Numbered from the stretch's first letter, positions 40,494 through 49,213 are shown. The stretch: DNA of 64,000 bases from Pseudomonadota bacterium (GCA_029572955.1 JAKPQE010000113.1:1-64000), one strand, 5' to 3'. Translations and numbers: made by a program. The notes: a model not told the origin generated them from the sequence alone.

Positions 40494-43304
40494 TCACACA
40501 TAATCGTCAGGCCCTGACGGGGGTTGCGGGGCGTCGTCGACCACCGGCACATGGACGAGGATGCCGAAATAGTAGTTGCGGCCGGCGATCTCGCGCTTCT
40601 CGAAGCGACCGCTCGCGGCAAGACCGAAGCGCTTCATCGAGGGCGGCTTGTTGAACTTGGCGTTGGCCTCGCCCCAGACGCAGAAGGCCCGATAGAACTC
40701 GTCGGCGCCGACGCGCCCCTCGGCATCCGGCTTGACGCATTTGTCGAAGAACTCGCCGATCGGGTCCTGGCTGACGCGATAGGCCTCCGTATCGTTGCGC
40801 ACCTCGTCGGCGATGTAGAGCCCGCCATTGTCGAGATAGTCCATCAGGCCGTCGACGAGCCAGGCGAGGATACCCGGCCCTTCCTCGGCGACGAATTCGG
40901 AAACGACCTCCTCGAAGTCGCGGCGCTTCTCCTCCGGGATTGTCTGGTCCCAGTGCATCACGAGCAGGCGCCGCGCAGTGCCATAGTCGGCGCCGTCGAT
41001 GGTCGGAAAGCCGTTGCCGCTCATGTGCGCCGTGGCCCGGTTCTGGAATTCCATGAACCCCTTGAAGAGGTCACGCGCCGGAAACTTCTCGCCGCCGGTC
41101 AGCCGCTTGACGAGATCCTCCTGCAGCGGCGCGTCCTTCTTGACCTCGAGGATGCGCACCATGCGCTTGCCGTAGAGGCGGATGATGTCCGGGGAGGCGC
41201 TTCCGGCGCCGCGCTCGGCCGCCCCGACGATCGATTCGCGCGGCAGGCCGACGGCGAGCGCCTCGCCGAGCACCCGCACGATGACCTCGAGGAAGACGCT
41301 CTTGCCGTTGGCGCCGGCGCCATAGTGGAACATGAGGTACTGCACGGCGACGCCGACAAGGCCGAGCCCGGCGAACTGCTGCAGGCTGCGGCGCTTCGAG
41401 GGCTGCACGATCATCCTCTCGATGAAGGCGCGCCATTTCGGCGCCGGCGCGTCGTGCCCGGCCCAGGGCAGCGGGACAAGCGCGGTGATGAGATCGTCGC
41501 GGTCGTGCCCCTCGATCGCCCGCATGCGCGGCTCGCCATCGGGGAGATCGTGGCGCGGGTCGAAGACCAGCGTGTGGGTCATGGTCGCGACGCGCCAGAT
41601 CCGGCCGTTGAAATCGTCCGGCGGGCGACGGCGGCGCGGGTCGACGAGCTCGAGGCAGGATTTGATCCGCCCGGCATTCTTGCAGGTGACGCCGAAGGAC
41701 CGGCGCTTGGCCCTCCTCTTGTCGATCGCGCCGGCGGCGGCGAGGGCGGCCTTGGCGACCCGCTCGCTCGGCTTGTCGAGATCGCCGCTGTCGACCATCC
41801 GCTCGAGATCGTCGAACGAGGCCGACGGAAACATCTCCCGCGCGGTCGTGACGGCGGCCTCCTCACGCGGCGTGTAGAGCAGGAACTCCGCCTCCATCAT
41901 GATGCGGTTGCCGAGCCGGCTCGCCAGCGTCAGCGCCATCGCCGTGCCGTTGGAAATGTCCCAGTGCCGGCCGGACCAGACCGCCCGCATGCCGCCGGCC
42001 GTGCCCTCGGCGGCGACGACGAGATAGTCGCGGCCGAAATGACGGATGAAGCGCTCGGCGTTGTCGGTGTCGGAGGCGTCGAGCGCCGCGCAAGCCGCAA
42101 CAATCGTCTCGTCGACGTCGGGCTCCGGAGCGCGGGGTTGCGGGGCGTCGCAAAGCTCGTCGTTGTCTTCGTCATTCCCGCGAAAGCGGGAATCCAGAAC
42201 GGGGTCAGACTGCCCCCCATGCCCCTCGTCCGGCCATACCGGCGGCGGTTCCGGCGCGCGGGCGCCACCACGCCCCGCCCGCGTTGCGACATCAGAGAGA
42301 TCGCGGGGATGGGCGACGCCGAAGGACAAGCCGCTGTCGATCGTCTTCCTGACCGCCGGCCAGCCGTCGTCATGGGCAAGGCCGGATGCGGCGGTTTCGA
42401 GACCTGCGCGCACCGTCGCCTCGGAGAGCGCGCCGGCCCCGACGAGCGTGCCGAGCCGAACCGCCGCCTTGTGCAGCGTCTCGTTGCGGGTGCCATGGCC
42501 GGCCTGCTCGACGGTTCGCAGCTCCGCATCGAGCGCAGTCAGGGCATATTTCCGCAACGCCTCCTCGGCGCCACCGCCAGAACCGGCCACCGCCCCGGCG
42601 TTCCGGCCCGGCGATGGGCGCGGCGCCCGGTCTGGCGCAAACTCGCCACGCTTGAGGATGACATCGAGCAGCCGCGCCGGCGCGCCGGCGAGGCGCTCTC
42701 CCGGTGCCGCCAGCCAGCGATAGGCATTACCATTCGCCATGACCGATGGCGGCACGATGACATAGCCGCCGGTGCCGCGAATATCGACATGGGCGGCGAT
42801 GGCCGGGAAGGCATCGACGAACCCGTCGATATCCTTGGCCGCGTTGACGAAAAGCCCGGACCGGTTGCCGATATCCTCGACAGGCAGCGCGAACCACAGA
42901 TGCAGCCCGCCCGATTGTGTCTCGGCGATTGCCGGCATCAGGATTTCGCCGGTTTCGCCGTCGATCGAGCCGAGATCCCCGCCGCAGAAGCGTTCGAGGT
43001 CGGAGAGCATCGCGCCGGCCGCGTCGACCCGCGGGTCTAGGTCGACGACGAAGGCGCCGACACGCACGCCGGTCGGAACGCCGATCAACGCCTTCGGCCA
43101 GCGCCGCCACCAGGCGTTGATCTGCGCCTCGTCGGTCGTCGCGAGATGAAACCCGCCATCCTTGGCACCCGGTGCCGATTCTCCGGGCACGAGCGGGCGC
43201 TTGCCGCCCTTGCCGGCAGAAGGCGAGCAGGGGAACACCGGCCAGCCACGGCGGGCGATCGCCAGCGCCTCGGCAAGAAAAGGATTTTCGACCCGGGCGT
43301 TCAT
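40494..43304 (-). CDS. Prim-pol/D5-type primase-helicase (phage P4-like)
   Basis: 936 aa from ATG 43304. The N-terminal bifunctional primase-polymerase domain shows VVDLDPRVDAAG and SGGLHLWFALP. The middle holds D5_N (KNAGRIKSCLELV), and the C-terminal superfamily-3 helicase has Walker A GAGANGKSVFLEV (about residue 665) and LVKRLTGGEKFPARDLFKG. It would prime and unwind phage DNA. A palindromic repeat at 42171-42197 inserts SRFRGNDE in frame between domains, apparently without breaking the protein. Confidence 0.93.
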   Translation of the reverse strand: MNARVENPFLAEALAIARRGWPVFPCSPSAGKGGKRPLVPGESAPGAKDGGFHLATTDEAQINAWWRRWPKALIGVPTGVRVGAFVVDLDPRVDAAGAMLSDLERFCGGDLGSIDGETGEILMPAIAETQSGGLHLWFALPVEDIGNRSGLFVNAAKDIDGFVDAFPAIAAHVDIRGTGGYVIVPPSVMANGNAYRWLAAPGERLAGAPARLLDVILKRGEFAPDRAPRPSPGRNAGAVAGSGGGAEEALRKYALTALDAELRTVEQAGHGTRNETLHKAAVRLGTLVGAGALSEATVRAGLETAASGLAHDDGWPAVRKTIDSGLSFGVAHPRDLSDVATRAGRGGARAPEPPPVWPDEGHGGQSDPVLDSRFRGNDEDNDELCDAPQPRAPEPDVDETIVAACAALDASDTDNAERFIRHFGRDYLVVAAEGTAGGMRAVWSGRHWDISNGTAMALTLASRLGNRIMMEAEFLLYTPREEAAVTTAREMFPSASFDDLERMVDSGDLDKPSERVAKAALAAAGAIDKRRAKRRSFGVTCKNAGRIKSCLELVDPRRRRPPDDFNGRIWRVATMTHTLVFDPRHDLPDGEPRMRAIEGHDRDDLITALVPLPWAGHDAPAPKWRAFIERMIVQPSKRRSLQQFAGLGLVGVAVQYLMFHYGAGANGKSVFLEVIVRVLGEALAVGLPRESIVGAAERGAGSASPDIIRLYGKRMVRILEVKKDAPLQEDLVKRLTGGEKFPARDLFKGFMEFQNRATAHMSGNGFPTIDGADYGTARRLLVMHWDQTIPEEKRRDFEEVVSEFVAEEGPGILAWLVDGLMDYLDNGGLYIADEVRNDTEAYRVSQDPIGEFFDKCVKPDAEGRVGADEFYRAFCVWGEANAKFNKPPSMKRFGLAASGRFEKREIAGRNYYFGILVHVPVVDDAPQPPSGPDDYV
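42171..42197. repeat. Palindromic repeat family A, inside the primase gene
   Basis: The unit GTCATTCCCGCG-AAAGCGGGAATCCAG is a perfect hairpin known from many proteobacterial genomes. Two identical copies lie at 44193-44219 and 54319-54345. Here it is read in frame on the minus strand as LDSRFRGND, placing it in a linker of the primase. Confidence 0.9.
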
Positions 43305-43373
43305 CTTATCCCCGACCCCGTTCTTCTGGTGTGGTTGTTCTTTTTGCTGCGCGCCCATCCGGGCTTGCTCTTG

Positions 43374-43500
43374 TTCGGCCTGACCGGCCGGCGCGCGGTC
43401 GCGCTTGCGGCGCTTCGCGCCGGAGTGCCTCGATCGAATGTCCCGCGCGACGCCTCTTGCGTCCCCTCGCCCCAGCGGGGAGAGGGACAGGGTGAGTGGG
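43374..43500. repeat. Composite repeat block between primase and SSB genes
   Basis: It contains a stretch beginning GCCTGACCGGCCGGCGCGC and a stretch GGTCGCGCTTGCGGCGCTTC followed by GCGCCGG, both of which recur at 44053-44175 after the SSB gene, and a family-B unit at 43461-43500. The SSB gene is thus bracketed by direct repeats of about 40-45 bp in two pieces. Confidence 0.7.
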
Positions 43501-43501
43501 A

Positions 43502-44014
43502 TCAGAACGGAATCTCGTCGTCCATCTCTGCCCCAACCCCGCCACCAGGCGCGCCGCGGCCGAGCTCATAGGCCCGGTCGGCCTCGGCCTCGAGGCTGCC
43601 GCGCCCGCCGCCCCCAGCCGGCCGGCCATAGTCGTCCGGCGAGGCCGCCGGCGGCACGCCCTCGCGCTTGTCGAGGAGGACGAGCGTCGCGGCAAAGCCG
43701 TTGAGCACGACCTCGGTCGTGTAGCGCTCGCCGCCGGCCTGGTCGGTCCACTTGCGGGTCTGCAGCTTGCCCTCGAGATAGACCTTCGAGCCCTTCTTCA
43801 AATAGCTCTCGGCGACCCCGACGAGGCCCTCGTTGAAGATGACGACGCGGTGCCACTCGGTCTTCTCGCGCTGCTCGCCGGTGTTGCGGTCCTTCCAGCG
43901 CTCCGAGGTCGCGACCGAAAAGCTCGCCACCTTCGCCCCACTCTGGCCGGTCCGAACCTCCGGGGCCTGCCCGAGATTGCCGACGAGGATCACCTTGTTG
44001 ACACTTCCGCTCAT
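43502..44014 (-). CDS. ssb: Single-stranded DNA-binding protein
   Basis: 170 aa. The OB fold is complete (MSGSVNKVILVGNLGQAPEV, FSVATSERWKD, TEWHRVVIF, KVYLEGKLQTRKW), followed by a short Gly-rich linker and the acidic tip DDEIPF, which recruits replication partners. It is likely used with the prim-pol helicase. The ATG is preceded by AAAGGAGACTC. Direct repeats flank the gene on both sides. Confidence 0.95.
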   Translation of the reverse strand: MSGSVNKVILVGNLGQAPEVRTGQSGAKVASFSVATSERWKDRNTGEQREKTEWHRVVIFNEGLVGVAESYLKKGSKVYLEGKLQTRKWTDQAGGERYTTEVVLNGFAATLVLLDKREGVPPAASPDDYGRPAGGGGRGSLEAEADRAYELGRGAPGGGVGAEMDDEIPF

Positions 44015-44052
44015 GATGAGTCTCCTTTCTTGCCGGTCCTATCGGCCCGGCG

Positions 44053-44219
44053 GTTCGGCCTGACCGGCCGGCGCGCCACCTGACATCGCTGGCGCGAATG
44101 TCAGGCCTTCTTGGATCGTCTGCCGGCAAAGCCGGCGGTCGCGCTTGCGGCGCTTCGCGCCGGGGTGCCTCGATCTAGGCTTCTCCGTGTTCGTCATTCC
44201 CGCGAAAGCGGGAATCCAG
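44053..44219. repeat. Repeat block downstream direction of SSB start, with a family-A palindrome
   Basis: Second copies of the GCCTGACCGGCCGGCGCGC and GGTCGCGCTTGCGGCGCTTC units seen at 43374-43440, then a family-A palindrome at 44193-44219. There is no gene in this 228-bp gap between ssb and the cytosine methyltransferase. Confidence 0.75.
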
Positions 44220-44242
44220 TGGTCGAGCGCGTCTCCGGCGCA

Positions 44243-45442
44243 TCAAATGTCCTCCATCAGGCGAACAAGCTCGCCTGCAACGGCATTGCCTGCACCGGCG
44301 GCGCGAGTTGCGAGAGTTCGGAACGCATGGCCTGCGACCAGCGGCACAACCCCGTTGCCGAGCATGCGAAGCCGGTCGACCCGGGCAGCGCCATGAGGGT
44401 CCAGCCCGCCGGCCAGCCCATCAGCCACTCGACGAACAGCGGGTTCAAGCGCGGGGACGCGCTCGAGGACGGCACACCATCCGTCAAAGTCTCCGGGTCC
44501 TGGCGGCCATGTCGGCAGGCCATCGCCGGCAGCGGTTCCCCGCCCGCCGAGAAGGCCTGGTTCGGACCGCCCTTCTCGCCGTCGCTCGCTCGCGGCGTCG
44601 ACCACAGTCTCGCCTGCCCCTCGAGCGTCGGCCGTTCGCTCCCCTTCGCCCCGCCATCGCGGGTATAGGCCCCCGTCGCCACGCGCGGGGTCATCCAGCC
44701 CCGTTCGGCGACGAAGCCCAACATGTCCATCCGGCTCCTGCCATCGGTCCGCACCGTCGCCGGGCCGCTGCCCTTGTGATCGCGCACCGTTGCCGTCGGC
44801 CATAGCGCTGCCGCACCAATCAGTCCCGACTGCTTGCTTGCCATCGTCACCTTGTGACCATCGTCCGCCGCCATCGGCGTCGGCCAAGACCCCGAGGATA
44901 AAGAGCCGTTGCCGCTCGTGCGGCGCGCCGACTTCCGCCGCGCTGAATAGTCCGCCCTCAACGCGATAACCCAGTCGCTGTAGGTCGCGCCAAACCCGCT
45001 CGGCCCCGGCGACGAGGCCATTGCCGGCCGAGAGCATGCCGGTGACGTTCTCGACGAGGCACCAGCGGGCGCCGGACTGGACGAGGATGCGCCGGAAGTC
45101 GGCCCAGAGGTCGCGCGGGTCGTCGTGCCCGCGCCGACGTCCGGCGAGGGAATGGGGCTGGCAGGGGATGCCGCCAACGACGCCAGAAACGTGCCCGCGA
45201 AACTGCCGGCCGTCGAAGGTCTTGGCATCGTCCCAAACAGGTGCCGGAGCCAGGAGACCCGCTTGCATCGCCGCGACCAGATGGGCGACGGCGAAGGCTT
45301 CCCTCTCCACCATAGCGACGGCGCGGCTTCCCGGCATTGCAAGGTGCAGTCCGAGGTCGAGCCCGGCCCCGCCGGTGCAGATGGAAAGATACCGGCCGGA
45401 GTCGGGTCCGTTGCCGAGGTCGGGACGTAGAGCCACATTCAT
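44243..45442 (-). CDS. DNA cytosine-5 methyltransferase, with a possible frameshift or second reading frame
   Basis: 399 aa from ATG 45442. SAM-binding motif I (SICTGGAGLDLGL), catalytic PCQ (Cys about 94), ENV (131-133) and QRLFIL are in order, and RLRMLGNGVVPL is the conserved motif X. From about residue 186 the frame becomes Gly/Arg-rich, while the +1 frame carries a coherent sequence with WPTP, WSTPRASDG and LNPLFVEWLMGWPAGW, also known in phage methylases. Removing one G from the GGGG at plus 44890-44893 would join the halves (FILGSWPTP). No restriction enzyme is seen, so it is an orphan enzyme, probably for evasion of host restriction. Confidence 0.85.
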   Translation of the reverse strand: MNVALRPDLGNGPDSGRYLSICTGGAGLDLGLHLAMPGSRAVAMVEREAFAVAHLVAAMQAGLLAPAPVWDDAKTFDGRQFRGHVSGVVGGIPCQPHSLAGRRRGHDDPRDLWADFRRILVQSGARWCLVENVTGMLSAGNGLVAGAERVWRDLQRLGYRVEGGLFSAAEVGAPHERQRLFILGVLADADGGGRWSQGDDGKQAVGTDWCGSAMADGNGARSQGQRPGDGADRWQEPDGHVGLRRRTGLDDPARGDGGLYPRWRGEGERTADARGAGETVVDAASERRREGRSEPGLLGGRGTAAGDGLPTWPPGPGDFDGWCAVLERVPALEPAVRRVADGLAGGLDPHGAARVDRLRMLGNGVVPLVAGHAFRTLATRAAGAGNAVAGELVRLMEDI

Positions 45443-45703
45443 GCCCCCTCCCCGCCGATCGTCGGCCCCGCGCCCTGAAGCGCCTCGATACCACCATTCG
45501 TCTCGGCCTTGCGCGCCCGGCGGGCGGCGAGAAAGCGGCGCACCGAGGCCATCGCGGTGCTCGCCTTGCGCGCCTGCAGCGCCGCCGCGGCCATCCAGAA
45601 ATCGCGCTCGGCCTCGGCGAGCGTCAACCGCTCGGCAAGAGACCCCGTCTCGCTGCAGCGCCGCCGCGTCCCGCTCGGCCACAAGGGTGTCGAGGGTCTT
45701 CAT
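45439..45703 (-). pseudogene. Small phage protein, apparently frameshifted
   Basis: The ATG at 45703 overlaps the stop of the adenine/N4 methyltransferase gene (ATGA) and reads KTLDTLVAERDAAALQRD, then runs out of frame. A second frame continues with SLAERLTLAEAERDFWMAAAALQA and ends in a TGA that overlaps the cytosine methyltransferase start (ATGA). Deleting one G from GGGG at plus 45643-45646 joins them into one protein of about 87 residues. It may be a genuine mutation or a base-calling error. Confidence 0.6.
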
Positions 45704-47046
45704 GGCCGCTCCTCCCGGAACAACGGCCCGGCATCGCCCGGCTTGTCGCCATGCCGCGCCTTGGCGCTTGCCGCCCGGCGCGTCGCGGGGCCGTTGGTGA
45801 AGCAGGATTCGATCCGCCGCCGCGCCATCGCGGCATAGTCCGGGTTGATCTCGATCAGCGTTGCCTCGTAGCCGTGGATCGCCGCAACCATCCCCGTCGT
45901 GCCGGCGCCGCCGAACGGATCAAGCACATGGCCGCCTTTCGGGCAGCCCCCACGCAAGCACCGCTCGACGAGAGATGGCGGGAAGGTCGCGAAATGGGCA
46001 TCGCGGAACGCCGCCGTCGCCAGTTCCCAGACCGGGACCGGCCCGGCCGGCTCGTAATTGCGCAGTAGCCGGCCGGCGTCTCGACCGCCACCGACAGCTT
46101 TCATCGGTCCGTTCGTCTTGCCGACCGCACGATCTGAACCGTCCTGAGACGCAATGTCCTGGGACCATCTCTGAATCGACGCCGGTGTCGCAGGCAATCG
46201 AACGGCCTCGGCGTCGTAGTAGTGGCCGAGGGCGATCCAGCGCGGCCCGAGCCGGCCTTCCGGGCATTTGTCGGTGATGGTCGAAACCATCACGACCTGC
46301 TCTGAAAAGTCCGGGTCCTGCGAAATCTCACCGGTGTCGCGCGCCACCCAGAATTCCGGCGCGTCCGACTTGGTGAACAGGAAAATCTTCTCGTGCGCCG
46401 TCGCCGGGCGAAACCGGCCGGATGAATCCGGCATGCCATTCGGCTTGCCCCAGACGATCTCGGACCGAACCCACCAGCCCGCATCCTGCATCGCTATGGC
46501 GAAACGGTTCGGCATCATCACCAGGTCTTTTGGCTTGAGGTAGCCGGCGGCCTCAACGCGCAGGGCCGGGTAGCCTTCGCCATCATCCCCGCCATTCCGG
46601 AGATTCTTTGAGGCGCCATGCCGCCCGCCGCCCCCTTTGCCGAGGCCAAGCCCACCGACAGGCCCCACCGTCGAAAACGGCTTGTCGCGGAATGTCCTGT
46701 CGTCACCGCCGCTGGCCTTCGTCTCTGCCGCGCTGCGCCCGTTCGGGGTGGTGGCGTAGCAGTCGCCATAGTTCACCCAACAGGTGCCGGAGGGCTTCAG
46801 GACCCGGCGCACCTCCTCGAAAACCTCCATCATGGCGTCGAGATGTGCGCCAACGCTCGGCTCCATGCCGAGCTGGCCCTCGACGCCATAATCGCGAAGG
46901 CCCCAATAGGGCGGGCTGGTGACGACGCAGTCGAAATGATCATCCGGCAGCTCGCGCAGCCTTGCGCGAACGTCACCGACGAGGATCGAACAGCGCCCGT
47001 CGAGGAAGGTCTCGGCCGCCGCCGTGATGTCGCGTTCATGACGCAT
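45700..47046 (-). CDS. Site-specific DNA methyltransferase, N4/N6 beta-class
   Basis: 448 aa. The catalytic motif IV is TSPPYWGLRDY (about residues 43-53) and the SAM-binding motif I is LDPFGGAGTTG (about 376-386), so the order is that of the beta class. GDCYATTPNG and KPKDLVMMPNRFAIAMQDAGWWVRSEIVW are typical of ParB-type phage methylases. It modifies adenine N6 or cytosine N4 in an unknown site. It stands at the head of a three-gene overlapping set with the small gene and the cytosine methyltransferase. Confidence 0.92.
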   Translation of the reverse strand: MRHERDITAAAETFLDGRCSILVGDVRARLRELPDDHFDCVVTSPPYWGLRDYGVEGQLGMEPSVGAHLDAMMEVFEEVRRVLKPSGTCWVNYGDCYATTPNGRSAAETKASGGDDRTFRDKPFSTVGPVGGLGLGKGGGGRHGASKNLRNGGDDGEGYPALRVEAAGYLKPKDLVMMPNRFAIAMQDAGWWVRSEIVWGKPNGMPDSSGRFRPATAHEKIFLFTKSDAPEFWVARDTGEISQDPDFSEQVVMVSTITDKCPEGRLGPRWIALGHYYDAEAVRLPATPASIQRWSQDIASQDGSDRAVGKTNGPMKAVGGGRDAGRLLRNYEPAGPVPVWELATAAFRDAHFATFPPSLVERCLRGGCPKGGHVLDPFGGAGTTGMVAAIHGYEATLIEINPDYAAMARRRIESCFTNGPATRRAASAKARHGDKPGDAGPLFREERP

Positions 47047-47145
47047 GGCACGCCGTCCCCTACCCGCTCGATACCCTCGCGGGCGCTCGTTCCTTCGCTC
47101 GATTCACTGGATCGAGCGATCGGCTTTGCCGACCGGTTCTCGCTC

Positions 47146-48231
47146 TCATCGCCGGCCCCCCCGGCGCGGATGCGGCAGGTCGTGGCGCGCGCAATGCGCT
47201 GCAATGCCGTGCAACACGGTTGCACAATCGCGGCCACCGAGCGCCGCGCCGATTCTGGAAAACGGGGCGCGCGTCAGCGCCGCGCAGAGCCACATCACCC
47301 TTTGGCGCAGGAGCGAAGTCGCGGCGCAGCGCCGCCGACCCGCGAACCCCTCGACGTCTACCCCGTGCGCCGCTGCGACGGCCGCGATGATGTCTCCGAT
47401 CTCCGCCCCCGGTGCAAGGCCGTATGTCTCGGCACCGGCGGCGCCGACCACCGAAGGATCCAGCGGCCGGAGCGAGCGCCGATATTCGGCCGGCGTCGGC
47501 ACGCCGCTGGCACCGGCAAAATCACTGGACGCGGCCTCGACCGCACCGACAGAGGCATAGCCGATCGATGCGGCGATGGCGGGCCATGGCTCGCCCGTCA
47601 CCATCCTGGCGAGCCATGCGGCATGTGCCCGGATCGGCCGGACGCGCCCGCCTTTGTTGCCGAGGATGGCCACCTCACGGGTGACACCGTAGGTCTCGGC
47701 CACCGCGGCAATGACATCGGCGATCGATGCGCCGGGGCCGAGGCCGAGCATCGCCTCCTCGATGGCCTCGGCCTCTGTCGCGGCGGCCATCTTCGCGGCC
47801 GGCAAAGGGGCGACGACCGGTGCCGGGTTCGGCAAGGCCGGCACCGAAAGCGCCCGGTCATGCACCGCGCGGCGCGCGGCGCGGGTCGCGGCGGCCAGGT
47901 CCGGCGCATCGAGGCGGGTCGGGATGGCCCGCCGCCGGGTCATCACCTCGTCCTCGGCGAGCGGATCCGTCACCCCGGCGCCGGAAAGATCGCGGTAGAA
48001 CGCGCCGGTATCGACAAAGACGGCAAAGAGCCGCAGCGTCTCGACCATGGTCTCGGCGCGCAGCGCCGCGGCTTCCTTGCGCGCCCTTGCGCGCAGCCCG
48101 GCATCGAGGCCGTCGTCGCCCCGCTCCGGCGCGGCATTCGCCGCCTCGATATCCGAAGCGAGCCGGCGCGGGAACAGCGCCGCAAGGCGCGGCTCGCTCG
48201 CCGCGGCGAGGATGTGCCCGGCCGGGGTCAT
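47146..48231 (-). CDS. Protein with DnaA domain-IV-like HTH modules
   Basis: 361 aa. The C-terminus (AAHGVDVEGFAGRRRCAATSLLRQRVMWL, then IGAALGGRDCATVLHGI) matches the DnaA box-binding domain IV, including the GGRDxxTVLH signature with Cys-Ala in place of His-Thr. A second, more degenerate copy lies at about residues 160-225 (AETYGVTREV, RAHAAWLARMV). There is no AAA+ domain. It may bind DnaA-box-like sites at the phage or host origin. Overlapping ATGA with the upstream gene. Confidence 0.75.
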   Translation of the reverse strand: MTPAGHILAAASEPRLAALFPRRLASDIEAANAAPERGDDGLDAGLRARARKEAAALRAETMVETLRLFAVFVDTGAFYRDLSGAGVTDPLAEDEVMTRRRAIPTRLDAPDLAAATRAARRAVHDRALSVPALPNPAPVVAPLPAAKMAAATEAEAIEEAMLGLGPGASIADVIAAVAETYGVTREVAILGNKGGRVRPIRAHAAWLARMVTGEPWPAIAASIGYASVGAVEAASSDFAGASGVPTPAEYRRSLRPLDPSVVGAAGAETYGLAPGAEIGDIIAAVAAAHGVDVEGFAGRRRCAATSLLRQRVMWLCAALTRAPFSRIGAALGGRDCATVLHGIAAHCARHDLPHPRRGGRR

Positions 48232-49016
48232 GACGAGGACTCCTGGTCACCGCCCACCCCATAGGCTCGCCAGAAATCCCGAACGGCCCTCCTGAATTCC
48301 TCATCCTCACGTGTGAATTCCTCATCCTCACGTGCCGGCTTCGCGAGGCGGTCATCGACGGCCCGCTTCACCGGATCGCCGGAATGCGCCCGGCAATGCT
48401 TGTCGCCCGGCAGGCTGACCTTGAACGGACCGCGCGCGCCGGGCGGGCGCTTCATCAACTCCGCCCGGGCGCCGGCTATGACATCCGCCAGCCCCGGGTC
48501 CAGAACTGGGTCTGCCACGATATCGAATTGTCCCGCGTTCGCCCGGACGGCGCCGTCGGCCGCATGTTTCGACAGCCCGGCCAGCGCCTCCGCCACGCCG
48601 CGCGGATAGGGTGCCGGCGCGGGCTCCCCGATTGTAGTCTCACCCTCACGCCCCGCCACCGCGCCCATGATCTTCGCGGCGTCGGCCTTGAGGTGCAGCG
48701 GCGGCAGGGTCTCGGCGGCGAACTCGGCGTCGGGCCGGTTCGCCGGGTCCATCAGCGCCCCGGCGAGGGCCGCATAGCCGGCCATGTCGCGGAAATCGTC
48801 GAGATTGAACTGGCCGTTGAGGGCGCGGGCGATCTTCAGCAAGACCATCATCTGGGCGACGTCGCCGGGCGTCAAATCTGCATGGTGGATCGTCTCGAGA
48901 TAGGCGTTCCAGAGACGGGCAATGTCGGCGTGGGTCACCTCCGAACGCCCATGCGCCTCTTCCCGCCCGCCTTCGACGAGCCGCGCCGTCTCGCGCAGGA
49001 TATCCCCAGGTCTCAT
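48228..49016 (-). CDS. DUF6378-domain phage protein
   Basis: 262 aa from ATG 49016. The N-terminal 85 residues (GDILRETARLVEGGREEAHGRSEVTHADIARLWNAYL, then TPGDVAQMMVLLKIARALNGQFNLDDFRDMAGYAALAG) belong to the DUF6378 family found in phage early regions. The C-terminal part is unknown; it contains PGDKHCRAHSGDPV and a seven-codon tandem repeat near the end, caused by a 20-bp direct repeat at 48294-48313 and 48315-48334. Confidence 0.82.
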   Translation of the reverse strand: MRPGDILRETARLVEGGREEAHGRSEVTHADIARLWNAYLETIHHADLTPGDVAQMMVLLKIARALNGQFNLDDFRDMAGYAALAGALMDPANRPDAEFAAETLPPLHLKADAAKIMGAVAGREGETTIGEPAPAPYPRGVAEALAGLSKHAADGAVRANAGQFDIVADPVLDPGLADVIAGARAELMKRPPGARGPFKVSLPGDKHCRAHSGDPVKRAVDDRLAKPAREDEEFTREDEEFRRAVRDFWRAYGVGGDQESSS

Positions 49017-49213
49017 TCCACCCTCCCCCAGCTCGCCAGCCGGCAGGCGCTGCGGTCGAGCGCGTCGACCAGCCAGCCGGCGCTCGCCTCGACGAGCTCG
49101 GCGATGTCCATCACCCCGAGCGCGATCCAGATCACGCCATAGGCGAGGACCCACTGCACCGTCGCGAGACCCCGCGCCAGCCGTCGCCGCGCACTGTCGA
49201 GATCAGGCTTCAT
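49013..49213 (-). CDS. Small membrane protein of the early region
   Basis: 66 aa with one transmembrane helix (WVLAYGVIWIALGVMDIAELV). Its stop overlaps the DUF6378 start and its ATG overlaps the stop of the next upstream gene, both as ATGA, which supports it as a real gene in a translationally coupled chain. No family recognised. Confidence 0.7.
   Translation of the reverse strand: MKPDLDSARRRLARGLATVQWVLAYGVIWIALGVMDIAELVEASAGWLVDALDRSACRLASWGRVE

Noticed and set aside
40524-43040. Plus-strand frame of 838 codons opposite the primase-helicase
   Set aside because: It is antisense shadow of a gene with Walker A and prim-pol motifs; its composition is biased and no motif is seen.
46618-48264. 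Plus-strand frame of 548 codons
   Set aside because: It lies opposite the methyltransferase and the DnaA-like gene, both with diagnostic motifs; Arg/Gly/His-rich composition marks a shadow.
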